Positions 17,388 to 26,193 of a stretch of DNA of 64,000 nucleotides are shown one piece after another; the first letter of the stretch is position 1, and the number at the start of each line of letters is the position of its first letter. Source of the stretch: M3007 sp041160955 (GTDB taxonomy: Bacteria > Bacteroidota > Bacteroidia > Chitinophagales > Saprospiraceae); NCBI GenBank assembly GCA_041160955.1, contig JBEAVK010000110.1:1-64000 (forward strand). The letters run 5' to 3'. Made by a program: the position numbers and the translations under genes. Below the pieces are notes generated by a model. That model saw only the letters and a program-made list of their open reading frames with translations. It did not search any database and had not been told where the DNA came from.

Positions 17388-18737
17388 TTATTCTACTTTA
17401 CCCAACGCTGCTTTATAAGTGTCCAAACAACGCTGTCGCGCAAAAGCGTGATCAACAATGGGCTGTGGATACATTGGCGTTCCATATTCTGGCACCCACT
17501 TCCGTATATATTTCCCTTCTTTATCAAACTTCTTCGTCTGTTCCGAAGGGCTAAATATCCTAAAATAAGGAGCCGCATCTGTGCCACATCCGGCCGCCCA
17601 TTGCCAGCCGCCCGAATTACTTGCCAAATCAAAGTCTAATAATTTTTGCGCAAACCAAGCCTCTCCTAAACGCCAATCTATTAGTAAATGTTTAGTCAAA
17701 AAACTCGCTGTGATCATTCGCACTCGATTATGCATAAACCCAGTTGCCGCCAATTCGCGCATTCCTGCGTCCACAATAGGGTATCCCGTTTTGCCTTTTG
17801 TCCATTTAAGAAACTCCTCCGGTGCATCGCGCCACTCAATGGCGTCGTACGCGGGACGGAAAGCATTTTTGGCAACATGCGGGAAATGCCACAAGATTTG
17901 GCTGTAAAAATCGCGCCAAATGAGTTCATTCAAATAAGTAGTACTCAAATACTGCGCATTCCGTGCTTTTTCTCGAATACTAATTGTCCCAAACCGAAAA
18001 TGAATGCCCAGCCGCGTTGTACCATGTATTGCAGGGAAATTGCGGGTTTCTTCGTATTTTGCCACTAAACTACGCGCCACACTAATACTCGGAAAAACCT
18101 GCGATGATGGCGAAAAACCCATTGCTTCGAGTGCAATTTCCGGTTGCGGTGGTACTGGAGCAAAACCGCTAAAATATTTTTGGTTCGGATATGATTTGAG
18201 GAAATAAGAAACCGGTGCTTCTTGGTCGGCTATCTTACTCATTTGAGACTGCAATTTGGTCATCCATTTGCGGCTATATGGCGTAAAAACGGTGTAAGGC
18301 AATTGGTCGTCTTTAACTACTTCATTTTGCTCAAAAATAACGTGATCCTTGAAGGTTTTGAACGCAATTCCTTTTGATCCCAATATTTCATTGACTTTTT
18401 GATCCCGCTCTAACGCATAAGGTTCGTAATCGCGATTGGTAAAAACGGTATCAATACTATAAGTTTGAGTTAGTTGAGTCCATATTTCTATTGGTTGCCC
18501 ATAATGAATCAACAACGAACTACCCATTTCCTCCAATGTTGCTTTTAGCGCAGCGATCGTTTGGTGGATAAATGTTACCCGCGCATCTTGTCTATCTTCT
18601 AGTTTATCCAGAATATCTTGGTCAAATATGAACAATGGAAGTATCGGTACGCCACTTTTGAGGGCATGATACAAGCCGGCATTGTCGTCTAACCTTAAAT
18701 CGCGCCGGAACCAAAAAATGGAAATCTTATGCTGCAT
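17388..18737 (-). CDS. phr: Deoxyribodipyrimidine photolyase / cryptochrome family
   Basis: A 449-residue flavoprotein of the class I photolyase family that splits UV-induced cyclobutane pyrimidine dimers using blue light. The N-terminal Rossmann domain opens with ISIFWFRRDLRLDDNAGLYHAL. The FAD-binding helical domain holds GTTRLGIHFRFGTISIRE, LIWRDFYSQILWHFP, the KTGYPIVDAGMRELAATGFM motif, HNRVRMITASFLTKHLLIDW and SNSGGWQWAAGCGTDAAPYF, which are diagnostic. It is complete. A stable hairpin ends 8 bases upstream of the ATG. The gene lies between the DUF4249/TonB pair and crtZ, all on the minus strand. Confidence 0.93.
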   Translation of the reverse strand: MQHKISIFWFRRDLRLDDNAGLYHALKSGVPILPLFIFDQDILDKLEDRQDARVTFIHQTIAALKATLEEMGSSLLIHYGQPIEIWTQLTQTYSIDTVFTNRDYEPYALERDQKVNEILGSKGIAFKTFKDHVIFEQNEVVKDDQLPYTVFTPYSRKWMTKLQSQMSKIADQEAPVSYFLKSYPNQKYFSGFAPVPPQPEIALEAMGFSPSSQVFPSISVARSLVAKYEETRNFPAIHGTTRLGIHFRFGTISIREKARNAQYLSTTYLNELIWRDFYSQILWHFPHVAKNAFRPAYDAIEWRDAPEEFLKWTKGKTGYPIVDAGMRELAATGFMHNRVRMITASFLTKHLLIDWRLGEAWFAQKLLDFDLASNSGGWQWAAGCGTDAAPYFRIFSPSEQTKKFDKEGKYIRKWVPEYGTPMYPQPIVDHAFARQRCLDTYKAALGKVE

Positions 18738-18744
18738 AGTTGAA

Positions 18745-18787
18745 AATCAGTACGAGGGCTGGATTAAGTCTAGTCCTCGTACCGATT
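18745..18787 (-). terminator. Hairpin between the DUF4249 gene and the photolyase start
   Basis: A 16-pair stem (18745-18760 with 18772-18787; one wobble and one A-C that becomes a wobble on the minus strand) followed by TTTTC on the minus strand. It could end the upstream transcript or act as a leader hairpin for photolyase. Confidence 0.5.
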
Positions 18788-18816
18788 GAACAATGAAATA
18801 AGCGAAAAGTTGATCT

Positions 18817-18838
18817 AAGTACTTGGACACAAGTACTT
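18817..18838 (-). repeat. Inverted repeat overlapping the DUF4249 stop codon
   Basis: A 9-pair perfect stem AAGTACTTG/CAAGTACTT with a 4-base loop. There is no T run, so it is more likely an RNA-stability hairpin than a terminator. Confidence 0.5.
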
Positions 18839-19679
18839 ATTTCTTAATAATAGTCATCTCTCGATCATACACCAAACAGGTAAATATACCTAATGGGTTA
18901 TTTGTTCCCGTCACATTACTCTTGATCGGAGATGGCTGGCCAAAGGGATTAAAACTACTCTGAACCGCCAATTGTACACTCTCTAAATAGTCGTAATATT
19001 CAGATGTAATATGGAAAATAGTATTGAAAATAGTATCGCCCAGCGGAATATCATATCCAGTACCGAAAGCAATGGTTTTCTCTGTTGAAAAGCGGTCGGT
19101 CGGTAAAAAATCTTGTTGGGGAAAACTATCCAAACTGCCATAATGCAGCATTCTCCGATAAAAATTAGTAGTCGTTAAATCATCTGTAATATATGTCAGT
19201 GCACGTGCTAAAGTATCGTTTTGGGTACTAAACTGTATTGGAATACTGTCTATTTCTACTTTAGGCAACATGATGGTTGTTCCTCCAATCGTATTGCCAT
19301 CAGGTAAGGTGATTTCTAAACTATAGGTTGTACCTACTTTCGCTGGAACGATTTCTGATGCTGTATAATTAAATAGTTTTAACGGGCTAGGATCAAATGA
19401 AAATTGATTTGCTAGATTGACCTTTTTTCCGTCGTACAAAATGGCTACTGTCGCACCTTGTAATAAGGTTTTATCCAAAAAACTAGAATCTAATCCTAGT
19501 GGGTCAAAAAAACTGTAACTTCTGGAAAGCAGTAACCGGAATGGTTTGCCGGGCTCCAAATAGCATTCTACAACCGGCTGCGCATCGTATGCTGGTAAAT
19601 CAACATTCACATCGCGGGTGAGGTTACATGCACTGAGGAAAAGAACTAAGAATGAACAGTATATGAGTATATTTTTCAT
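18837..19679 (-). CDS. DUF4249-family lipoprotein paired with a TonB receptor
   Basis: A 280-residue outer-membrane-associated lipoprotein. The leader NILIYCSFLVLFLSACN ends in a lipobox with Cys18. The opening VNVDLPAYDAQPVVECYLEPGKPFRLLLSRS is typical of DUF4249 proteins, which in Bacteroidota regularly lie just downstream of a TonB-dependent receptor. The gene follows the receptor at 19713-22055 by 33 bases, the same arrangement. By analogy with SusC/SusD it may cap or assist the receptor, but DUF4249 has no established biochemical role known to me. The substrate is unknown. Confidence 0.85.
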   Translation of the reverse strand: MKNILIYCSFLVLFLSACNLTRDVNVDLPAYDAQPVVECYLEPGKPFRLLLSRSYSFFDPLGLDSSFLDKTLLQGATVAILYDGKKVNLANQFSFDPSPLKLFNYTASEIVPAKVGTTYSLEITLPDGNTIGGTTIMLPKVEIDSIPIQFSTQNDTLARALTYITDDLTTTNFYRRMLHYGSLDSFPQQDFLPTDRFSTEKTIAFGTGYDIPLGDTIFNTIFHITSEYYDYLESVQLAVQSSFNPFGQPSPIKSNVTGTNNPLGIFTCLVYDREMTIIKK

Positions 19680-19712
19680 GTTTTATAATATTTATATGGT
19701 TGATGGAGATAA

Positions 19713-22055
19713 TTAAAATTTAAAATTCCAAGTTAGCGAAGGTAAAACAGGGAATAATGAAACCTGTTTGGCCTGAAAACCCGTTGGTACTTGAATGACA
19801 CTATCACCAATTTGAGCATCGGCTGTTTGGACATCTATATAAAGGAAATACGGGTTGCGGCGGTCTGTCGCATTATAGATACTCAAGGTCAAATCTTGCT
19901 CGCTTCGCCTAGTCCTAAATTTATATACAATACCCAAATCAGCACGCATATAAGCTGGATACCTAAATGTATTGCGTTTGCCATACACCGGTACAACGCT
20001 TTGAAAATTAGCACCCGGCACATCCTGGAAAGTGAACCTGCCTGCTGGCAACCAACTTACATTACCCGACGTATAAACATAAGTAGCCGTAAATTGCCAA
20101 TGCCTATTGAGGCTGTACAATCCAACAATACTAAAATTGTGGCGCGTATCGAACCTCGGAGAGAAATACTCACCGTTGTTAATCACTGGGAAACGGCCGC
20201 GCTTTACCCATGAAAGGGTGTAGCCAATCCAGCCTGTCAGTCTTCCATCTTTTTTCTCAATTTCTAATTCCAATGGGCTGTAGGCGTAGCCCTCACCAAA
20301 AGTCAGTTGCGACTCGATATTTTTTTGACCAAATAATTCTGCGCCATCGATAAAATCGATCTGGTTATACAGTTTTTTGTACCATGCTTCCCAAGTGACC
20401 AATACCTTGTTTTTGATCAAAAATGTAGTACCCACTGCTATTTGATCGCTTTTTTCTGGGCGTACTTTATCCGTACTCGGATACCAAATATCCGTAGGTA
20501 AGGATAGTCCACTGGATGCTAGCAAGTGTACATATTGATTCATACGCGCATAGGATGCTTTTACAGACCAATTATTCGAAAAAGTATAGTTTATGGCTAA
20601 ACGCGGCTCAAAACGGGCATAATTTGCTGTGCTATCCAACCATCCCGAAAAACGGCCACCTAAATTCACTTTTATACGATCGTTAATTGCCCAGTCGTCA
20701 GATATAAATGCACCAACCTCAGTTCCGGTAAAATCTTCACCTGATTCAAAATTGACAGAACCATCATCGCTACCCGCTTTAAGGCGTGCTACTTTGAAAT
20801 TATGCCACGTGGCATTAGCTCCAAAACGGATCGTATGTTTGTTATTCGGCTGGTAATAAAAGTCTTGTTTTAAATTAGCATCCACGATATTGGAACCCAA
20901 GCGGAAGGAGAAGCCCTGAAGCACATTCCGAATACGGTAGCGGTAATCGGAGTAGGTAAAAGTGGTATTAGAAAATAATTTTGGTCCATAAGTATGGTTC
21001 CATCGTGCAGTGCCTGTGGTATTACCCCAATCGAACAAGAAATTAAAGTCTTCATTTTTAAAGGTAAATACATCGCGGCCAAAATAGCCACTCAGGAATA
21101 AACGGTCTTTAGGACCAAGTTGAAAGTTCATCTTGGTATTGAGATCGTAAAAATAATAGTCTGGAATAGGATTGAAATTTTCATTTCCTTCATTTGCTTT
21201 ATTGATTTGAGCGGTAATCAGATCGGCATAAGTGCGTCTTCCACTCACGATAAAAGAAGATTTGTTTTTTTGAATTGGCCCTTCAATCGTCAATCGACTC
21301 GAAATAAGCCCAATACCACCTGCCACATCGTAGTCTTTACTATTACCTTCTTTCATCCGTACATCAATGACAGATGAAAGGCGACCGCCATATTGCGCAG
21401 GAAAACCGCCTTTCCAAATTTTGAGGTCTTTTACCGCATCGGGGTTAAATGTGCTAAAAAAGCCAAACAAGTGATTTGGGTTATACACCACCGCTTCGTC
21501 CAAAACAATAAGATTTTGGTCATTGGCTCCGCCGCGTACAAAAATACCCGTTGTCCCTTCTGTCCCCGATGCTACACCGGGCTTGAGTTGGATAATCTTG
21601 AGTAAATCTGTTTCTCCAAAGAGCGCGGGCAATGCCTTGGCTTCTTTGGTAGAAATAGTAGTAACCGACATCTCGGTGGTTTTCACTTTGTCGGCAAGTT
21701 GGTTGGCAGTAATGGTAATTTCTTCCAAAACCGATCCTTCCGTACTTAGCGAAACATCGAGTCTTATATTGCCCGTAGGTAATATTCGGCGCAATTGCGT
21801 TTGATAACCAAGATAATTAAATTTTAGGGTTATGGAATCTTTGGAGATAGGTACAGAGAAAGAGTAAAACCCGTACTCGTTGCTCACATTTCCTTTTTTT
21901 AGGCCGATAGCCTCTACAGTTGCGCCAATTAATGTTTCACCGTTTTCATCATCGCGGATAATACCGCTAATGGCGGCATTGTTTTGAGCGGAAAGGGATG
22001 TGAGTGAAATGACGCAAGCAGGAATAAGTAGTAATATGTGTTTGATTAATGACAT
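19713..22055 (-). CDS. TonB-dependent receptor (with DUF4249 partner)
   Basis: A 780-residue outer-membrane receptor. A signal peptide (MSLIKHILLLIPACVISLT) is followed by a carboxypeptidase-regulatory-like domain (ISGIIRDDENGETLIGATVE, about residues 28-115). The plug domain (about 120-235) contains TDLLKIIQLKPGVASGTEGTT, GIFVRGGANDQNLIVLDEA and FPAQYGGRLSSVIDVRM. A 22-stranded barrel follows, ending LPSLTWNFKF with a C-terminal phenylalanine as expected for BAM recognition. It forms an operon with the DUF4249 gene. The upstream 320 bases (22056-22376) contain no recognisable promoter for it. Confidence 0.92.
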   Translation of the reverse strand: MSLIKHILLLIPACVISLTSLSAQNNAAISGIIRDDENGETLIGATVEAIGLKKGNVSNEYGFYSFSVPISKDSITLKFNYLGYQTQLRRILPTGNIRLDVSLSTEGSVLEEITITANQLADKVKTTEMSVTTISTKEAKALPALFGETDLLKIIQLKPGVASGTEGTTGIFVRGGANDQNLIVLDEAVVYNPNHLFGFFSTFNPDAVKDLKIWKGGFPAQYGGRLSSVIDVRMKEGNSKDYDVAGGIGLISSRLTIEGPIQKNKSSFIVSGRRTYADLITAQINKANEGNENFNPIPDYYFYDLNTKMNFQLGPKDRLFLSGYFGRDVFTFKNEDFNFLFDWGNTTGTARWNHTYGPKLFSNTTFTYSDYRYRIRNVLQGFSFRLGSNIVDANLKQDFYYQPNNKHTIRFGANATWHNFKVARLKAGSDDGSVNFESGEDFTGTEVGAFISDDWAINDRIKVNLGGRFSGWLDSTANYARFEPRLAINYTFSNNWSVKASYARMNQYVHLLASSGLSLPTDIWYPSTDKVRPEKSDQIAVGTTFLIKNKVLVTWEAWYKKLYNQIDFIDGAELFGQKNIESQLTFGEGYAYSPLELEIEKKDGRLTGWIGYTLSWVKRGRFPVINNGEYFSPRFDTRHNFSIVGLYSLNRHWQFTATYVYTSGNVSWLPAGRFTFQDVPGANFQSVVPVYGKRNTFRYPAYMRADLGIVYKFRTRRSEQDLTLSIYNATDRRNPYFLYIDVQTADAQIGDSVIQVPTGFQAKQVSLFPVLPSLTWNFKF

Positions 22056-22354
22056 GTGGATATTATGCTAATTTATTTTTGTGTTTGTGATTTTAGAAAT
22101 ATGTCTTAGGTGTTTTTAAAAAATTCAAAACACCCTTGTAAGAATATTGTTTGGCAAATAGACGCAGTTTAACGTTAAATCCAAACAAAGTTCGATGAAA
22201 ATTACCCCTAATTAGATATGAGACTCTTTTAAGGGGATTTTGGTTGCAATAGATGCTTACGTTTTAACAAAAAGTAGATGTTTATATTGTAGTCTTCTTT
22301 GGATATTCAATCAGAATACAAATACTTCAACCAACCAAATTCCCAAGATGATGT
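22056..22354. other. Divergent intergenic region, nothing recognised
   Basis: An A/T-rich gap between the receptor and the thioesterase gene. No TAnnTTTG element could be assigned to the receptor and no conserved repeat was seen. Confidence 0.4.
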
Positions 22355-22362
22355 ACTTTTGT
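22355..22362 (+). promoter_or_regulatory. Bacteroidota -7 element of the thioesterase gene
   Basis: TACTTTTG, 14 bases before the ATG at 22377, implying a leader of only a few bases. Confidence 0.55.
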
Positions 22363-22376
22363 AAAAATAATAACCA

Positions 22377-22772
22377 ATGGCTTCTTTTCTAGTACAACAT
22401 ATTACCATCAATAAGAATCATATTGACGAACTACAGCACGTCAATAATCTTGTATATCTACAATTTGCACTCGATCTTGCAGGCGCACACTGGCAAAGTG
22501 TTGTCCCAACTGCATTTCCTATCCATTATGCTTGGATGATTCGTCGCCACGAAATAGATTATCTCCATCAAGGCTTCCTTGGTGATCAATTGGAGTTAAA
22601 AACATGGGTTGGCAAACCTACAAACGTGACATGGGAACGGCATACGACCATTATCCGTCCTGCTGATGGTAAAATATTGGTACAACTCACCAGTACTTGG
22701 ATGCTCATGGATACGGTGCGCCAGCGTCCGGTAAGACTGGATGAATCTATCTTGAAAATTTTTGCAGATTAG
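22377..22772 (+). CDS. Hotdog-fold acyl-CoA thioesterase (4HBT-like)
   Basis: A 131-residue single hotdog-fold protein. The N-terminal phrase INKNHIDELQHVNNLVYLQFAL corresponds to the catalytic segment of 4-hydroxybenzoyl-CoA/YbgC-type thioesterases, where an Asp or Glu with His and Asn forms the active site (here D37-like region: DELQHVNN). IRRHEIDYLHQGFLGDQLEL matches the second half of the fold. It probably hydrolyses an acyl-CoA or acyl-ACP thioester in the cytoplasm. The substrate cannot be read from the sequence. It converges with recO, 9 bases apart. Confidence 0.85.
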   Translation: MASFLVQHITINKNHIDELQHVNNLVYLQFALDLAGAHWQSVVPTAFPIHYAWMIRRHEIDYLHQGFLGDQLELKTWVGKPTNVTWERHTTIIRPADGKILVQLTSTWMLMDTVRQRPVRLDESILKIFAD

Positions 22773-22781
22773 GAATGAGAT

Positions 22782-23495
22782 TTAAAAAACGTTTTCCAAT
22801 ACATCTGGTGTGTGAATATTATCAAAACCAGGAATATGCAATTGGTAATAAAGCAGTAGTTTTTGTAGCATGACTTTGCGGTCGGCTCTAGAAAATTGCA
22901 GGTGATGTACCTCAGAAAGGTCGCAAGTGGATAAGGCGATTAATTTTTTTGTTTCTTCTTTGGATAAGGATTGGCCATGAATTGGTTGAGTATCGGTTGT
23001 AATGCCCTCCCGGAGGTCAAAATAAACACCACCTTCGTCCATTTGTGGATGAAAGCCCAAATGACCAGATAATTGTACCAAAAAATGGAGGTAGATATGT
23101 GAAATTGGGTTTTGGGTAACATCCAAATAATTGAGCGTATCGGTGAGGTATTCAAATAAATCGGCATTTACCTCGCCCGTTTGCAAACATTTGCGCAATA
23201 CCTCCGCCATAAATAAGGCAACCGACCCACGCCCGAGGTCAAATGGAATACCTGTCCGAACCACATCTGGACGGCATTCTTTAAGGCGGTGCATAGCCGT
23301 TACATCAGCTTTCCAGTAGCAAATAAATTCTACAGGTGACATAGGCTGGAATAGTCCCATAGGCATACGCGACCGCGCTGTGCGTACGCTTCCGCCTATA
23401 AAGGTAGCAAGTCCTTTATCTTCCGTAAAAATATCAGTAATAATACTGGTTTCTCCGTACTTGATAGTTCTAATAACGATACCGCGCGATTTCAT
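22782..23495 (-). CDS. recO: DNA repair protein RecO
   Basis: A 237-residue mediator that helps load RecA on SSB-coated single-stranded DNA (RecFOR pathway). The N-terminal OB-fold, SRGIVIRTIKYGETSIITDI followed by FTEDKGLATFIGGSVRTARS, is diagnostic. The remainder is helical with the usual LFQPMSPVEFICYWKAD strand. The length is normal for Bacteroidota RecO; a C4 zinc module as in Deinococcus is not evident. A promoter element lies 13 bases upstream of the start. It is a single gene in the interval. Confidence 0.93.
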   Translation of the reverse strand: MKSRGIVIRTIKYGETSIITDIFTEDKGLATFIGGSVRTARSRMPMGLFQPMSPVEFICYWKADVTAMHRLKECRPDVVRTGIPFDLGRGSVALFMAEVLRKCLQTGEVNADLFEYLTDTLNYLDVTQNPISHIYLHFLVQLSGHLGFHPQMDEGGVYFDLREGITTDTQPIHGQSLSKEETKKLIALSTCDLSEVHHLQFSRADRKVMLQKLLLYYQLHIPGFDNIHTPDVLENVF

Positions 23496-23508
23496 ATTTA
23501 AGACAAGG

Positions 23509-23516
23509 CAAAGTTA
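23509..23516 (-). promoter_or_regulatory. Bacteroidota -7 element for recO
   Basis: TAACTTTG on the minus strand, 13 bases before the start codon. The leader would be a few bases. Confidence 0.55.
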
Positions 23517-23683
23517 CCCATTTATTTTACCCCATTAACCAAACCATTCAATAACATTACAATATTGTTTAGGAATTTAACATATTTTAATGGAATCCTA
23601 ACATATTTTAGTTGCGAGGTTCATACAGACGGGCGCAATATTGCAGCATTATTCACTGATAAGGAATTTATACTGAGCGTCGT

Positions 23684-23738
23684 TAGGTTTTGTACATAGA
23701 TTTATAGGATATTATAAGATTTTCAAGTACAAAACCTA
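23684..23738 (+). repeat. 12-pair inverted repeat upstream of the 23.8 kb lipoprotein gene
   Basis: TAGGTTTTGTAC at 23684-23695 is perfectly complementary to GTACAAAACCTA at 23727-23738, with a 31-base loop. It has no T run. It lies 40 bases before the start codon at 23779, a position suited to a leader RNA structure or an operator. Confidence 0.6.
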
Positions 23739-23778
23739 CAGAGCCGAAGTATATATCCTTTTAAAACGAAAATTCATC

Positions 23779-24966
23779 ATGTTACGCTTTAATCTTTTTT
23801 TCGCTGCTGTATTATCCTCATTGTTCATTATGACCAGTTGCCACACTGCTAAACGCTACGTTGAAACGGGCGATTACGATGGCGCGATTGACCACTGTGT
23901 TGATAAATTATCTGGACGTAAGAAAAAATCAGAAGAACTTGTAAAAGGATTAGAACTTGCTTTCCAAAAAGCCACCGATCGCGATATGCGTGCTGCAGAT
24001 GCGCTTATTGCCGAAAACCGTCCTTCTAATTGGGAACGTATCAATCAAATACACCGTCAAATAAAGGTACGTCAAGAAAAAGTAATGCCTTTGATCCCAT
24101 TGCAAACAAAAGACGGCTATACTGCAAAATTCCTTTTTGTTAATATCGAAAAATTAGAGTCTAATAGTCGTGCCAATGCTGCCGAATATTTATACAACAC
24201 GGCTACTGAAGATTTGCAAAGTGCGCGTAAAGGCGACAAAACTGCTGCAAAAAATGCCTATAATACCCTTTGCGCATTAGAGCAAAAGTATTATAACGAT
24301 TACAAAAATAAAGAAGAGATGAAACGCGAGGCCAGCGCATTAGGTATCGTTTATGTCATTTTTGATATAAAAAATGAATCGAACCGCCTACTTCCCCGCG
24401 ATTTTAATGATCGCGTGTTGGCCATTAGCAAAAGTGATCTTGATACAAAATGGCGCAGGTACCACTTTAAAGCAGAACCCGGTGTTGCTTATGATTATAA
24501 GGCCACTTTCCGCTTGAACAACGTTGATATTTCACCAGAACGTATCCGCGAACGTATTTATACCGATGAGCGCGAAGTGCAAGATGGATGGGAATATGTC
24601 TATGACGAAAAAGGGAATGTAAAAAAAGACACTTTGGGTAATGATATTAAACACGAGCGTTGGATTATGGCACGTGCTAATGTGATTGAGGTTCAACAGT
24701 CTAAAGCCGCCCGTATTAATGGTTATGTAGAAGTTTATAACGCCAATGGAACGCAGCGTTTAGAATCTCGTAATGTGGCGACTGAAATACTTTTTGAGCA
24801 CTTTGCTTCTACTTTTAACGGTGACGCCCGCGCTTTGAGCGATCAAACCCGTTGCCGTATTGGTAGCCGTCCTGCTCCGTTTCCGATGGATGAAGATATG
24901 TTGGTACAAGCAGCGGATCGTTTAAAACCAAGTATTGCACAGGAATTGTGTAATTGTATTCGATAG
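23779..24966 (+). CDS. Hypothetical lipoprotein, helical N-terminal half
   Basis: A 395-residue protein with a leader ending in a lipobox (SLFIMTSC, Cys near residue 21). Residues about 25-185 are helical and charged, opening with AKRYVETGDYDGAIDHCVDKL, which resembles a TPR-like repeat. The second half (about 190-395) is mixed and has no motif I recognise. The protein ends with several cysteines (QELCNCIR). It is probably an envelope lipoprotein conserved in this lineage. The gene stands alone with its own terminator. The function is unknown. Confidence 0.65.
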   Translation: MLRFNLFFAAVLSSLFIMTSCHTAKRYVETGDYDGAIDHCVDKLSGRKKKSEELVKGLELAFQKATDRDMRAADALIAENRPSNWERINQIHRQIKVRQEKVMPLIPLQTKDGYTAKFLFVNIEKLESNSRANAAEYLYNTATEDLQSARKGDKTAAKNAYNTLCALEQKYYNDYKNKEEMKREASALGIVYVIFDIKNESNRLLPRDFNDRVLAISKSDLDTKWRRYHFKAEPGVAYDYKATFRLNNVDISPERIRERIYTDEREVQDGWEYVYDEKGNVKKDTLGNDIKHERWIMARANVIEVQQSKAARINGYVEVYNANGTQRLESRNVATEILFEHFASTFNGDARALSDQTRCRIGSRPAPFPMDEDMLVQAADRLKPSIAQELCNCIR

Positions 24967-24998
24967 ATCCTTGATTCCCCTTGATTCTCTGAATTTTT

Positions 24999-25032
24999 GC
25001 CGCTCTGTACTATAATACAGGGCGGCTTTTTT
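24999..25032 (+). terminator. Intrinsic terminator after the 23.8 kb lipoprotein gene
   Basis: GCCGCTCTGTA pairs with TACAGGGCGGC (one internal mismatch), with a 6-base loop and then six T. Confidence 0.85.
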
Positions 25033-25082
25033 GTGAACAGATCCGTCATCATGCTTGTCTTTATATAAAGCACGATGTTGTT

Positions 25083-25523
25083 CTACTCCATAAATAAGGT
25101 TTTTTTATTTTGTTTTTCTCCTTGCTCTTTTCCAAATTCTTGTATCGCAGGCTCATCCTCCTTAAAGATTATCCATTGTTTATCGCATGAATAAAAATCA
25201 AATGGGGATAATATCCATGAAATTCCATCCTCCTCTTGCTTAACATGCCATATCACAATTCCATTTGAAAATCTTTGAGTCTTAATTCCATCAAACATAA
25301 AAGGTGGTATCCAAATTAATTGAATTGCTCCATCCCCGTGCCACCCCATTTCAGTGAAGATTTCTTTAGCGATCACTATGTATGCTTCTGCATTTTCAAG
25401 GCAATCAGAAGGGTTAATTGTAAAGTTTAAATTATCAATCCATTCATATGAATTCTTGAAAAAACTATTAAGTTTTTCAGGTGGGTAATCTATTATTTGC
25501 TCTTTTTTTATACCGTATGCCAT
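25083..25523 (-). CDS. Hypothetical protein, A/T-rich orphan
   Basis: A 146-residue acidic soluble protein with no signal peptide and many aromatics (SYEWIDNLNF, MGWHGDGAIQLIWIPPFMF, GIVIWHVKQEEDGISWILSPF). I do not recognise it. The coding sequence is visibly more A/T-rich than its neighbours, which suggests recent transfer. Size, acidity and aromatic content resemble immunity proteins of polymorphic toxins, but no toxin gene is adjacent, so that is only a guess. It lies alone between two hairpins. Confidence 0.55.
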   Translation of the reverse strand: MAYGIKKEQIIDYPPEKLNSFFKNSYEWIDNLNFTINPSDCLENAEAYIVIAKEIFTEMGWHGDGAIQLIWIPPFMFDGIKTQRFSNGIVIWHVKQEEDGISWILSPFDFYSCDKQWIIFKEDEPAIQEFGKEQGEKQNKKTLFME

Positions 25524-25599
25524 TTATTTAATTTTTCTAAGTGACTGCGTGAACCCATTATTCGCATAAGTAGTTTATTGAACTTTCAAGGTAATATAT

Positions 25600-25647
25600 A
25601 AACGCCTAATGCCGAGTGGTACGAAGACCACCCGGCATTAGGCGTTT
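25600..25647 (-). terminator. Long hairpin downstream of the RsbW-like gene
   Basis: Two 21-base arms (25600-25620 and 25627-25647) with one mismatch that becomes a G-U pair on the minus strand. The minus-strand loop contains UUCG, and the stem is followed by TATATATT. It starts 16 bases after the stop of the minus-strand gene, so it probably serves as its terminator. Confidence 0.7.
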
Positions 25648-25663
25648 AAAAAACTAGTAAAAA

Positions 25664-26074
25664 CTAGATATTAAATTTCATGGCTACTGTAGAGCCATTT
25701 TTCATAAATCTACAATCATCACTCAGTTCGCGCATCAGGAAAAGTCCACGACCTCCGCATTTTTCAATGCATTCTGGGCTAGTTGGATCAGGCACTGATG
25801 CTGGATTGAAACCGATGCCTTGATCCGATACACGGACTTCTAATGCGTCTTTGTGGCGATGTAAAGAGATATGAACTTTTTTACTGCAATCTCCTCGATT
25901 ACCGTGCAACATAGCGTTGGTGACGGCTTCGGTTAAAGAGAGCAACATATTTCCCTGTGTGTCTGCCGAGAGTCGGTAGCGTTGGGCTACGTCATCAATA
26001 AATGGCTGCACTTGGTCAACATGGTTGGGGTCAGATTGGAGAAAAAACTGTGCGTCTAAATTACCCATTCGCAA
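25664..26074 (-). CDS. RsbW-like serine-protein kinase / anti-sigma factor (HATPase_c)
   Basis: A 136-residue GHKL ATPase domain protein. The N box EAVTNAMLHGNRGD, the G1 box VSDQGIGFNP and the G2 region GGRGLFLMREL are intact and diagnostic of the RsbW/SpoIIAB-like family. Such proteins phosphorylate STAS anti-sigma-factor antagonists or bind sigma factors in partner-switching. No STAS or sigma gene is adjacent, so the partner must be encoded elsewhere. Two methionines compete as starts (26074 or 26068). The gene is monocistronic, with a promoter element about 110 bases upstream. Confidence 0.85.
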   Translation of the reverse strand: MRMGNLDAQFFLQSDPNHVDQVQPFIDDVAQRYRLSADTQGNMLLSLTEAVTNAMLHGNRGDCSKKVHISLHRHKDALEVRVSDQGIGFNPASVPDPTSPECIEKCGGRGLFLMRELSDDCRFMKNGSTVAMKFNI

Positions 26075-26185
26075 GTAAGTGATTTGATATTCTATGAAGA
26101 GAGCGATTCAAGAATTGTACAATTCGACAATTGGGACGGATTATAAAAAAATAGTAGGATGAAGGGTCACATTTATTTAACGGCA

Positions 26186-26193
26186 CAAAGTTA
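26186..26193 (-). promoter_or_regulatory. Possible -7 element of the RsbW-like gene
   Basis: TAACTTTG on the minus strand, 111 bases before the start. It is the only TAnnTTTG match seen in the 239-base gap, which otherwise holds nothing recognisable. Confidence 0.4.
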
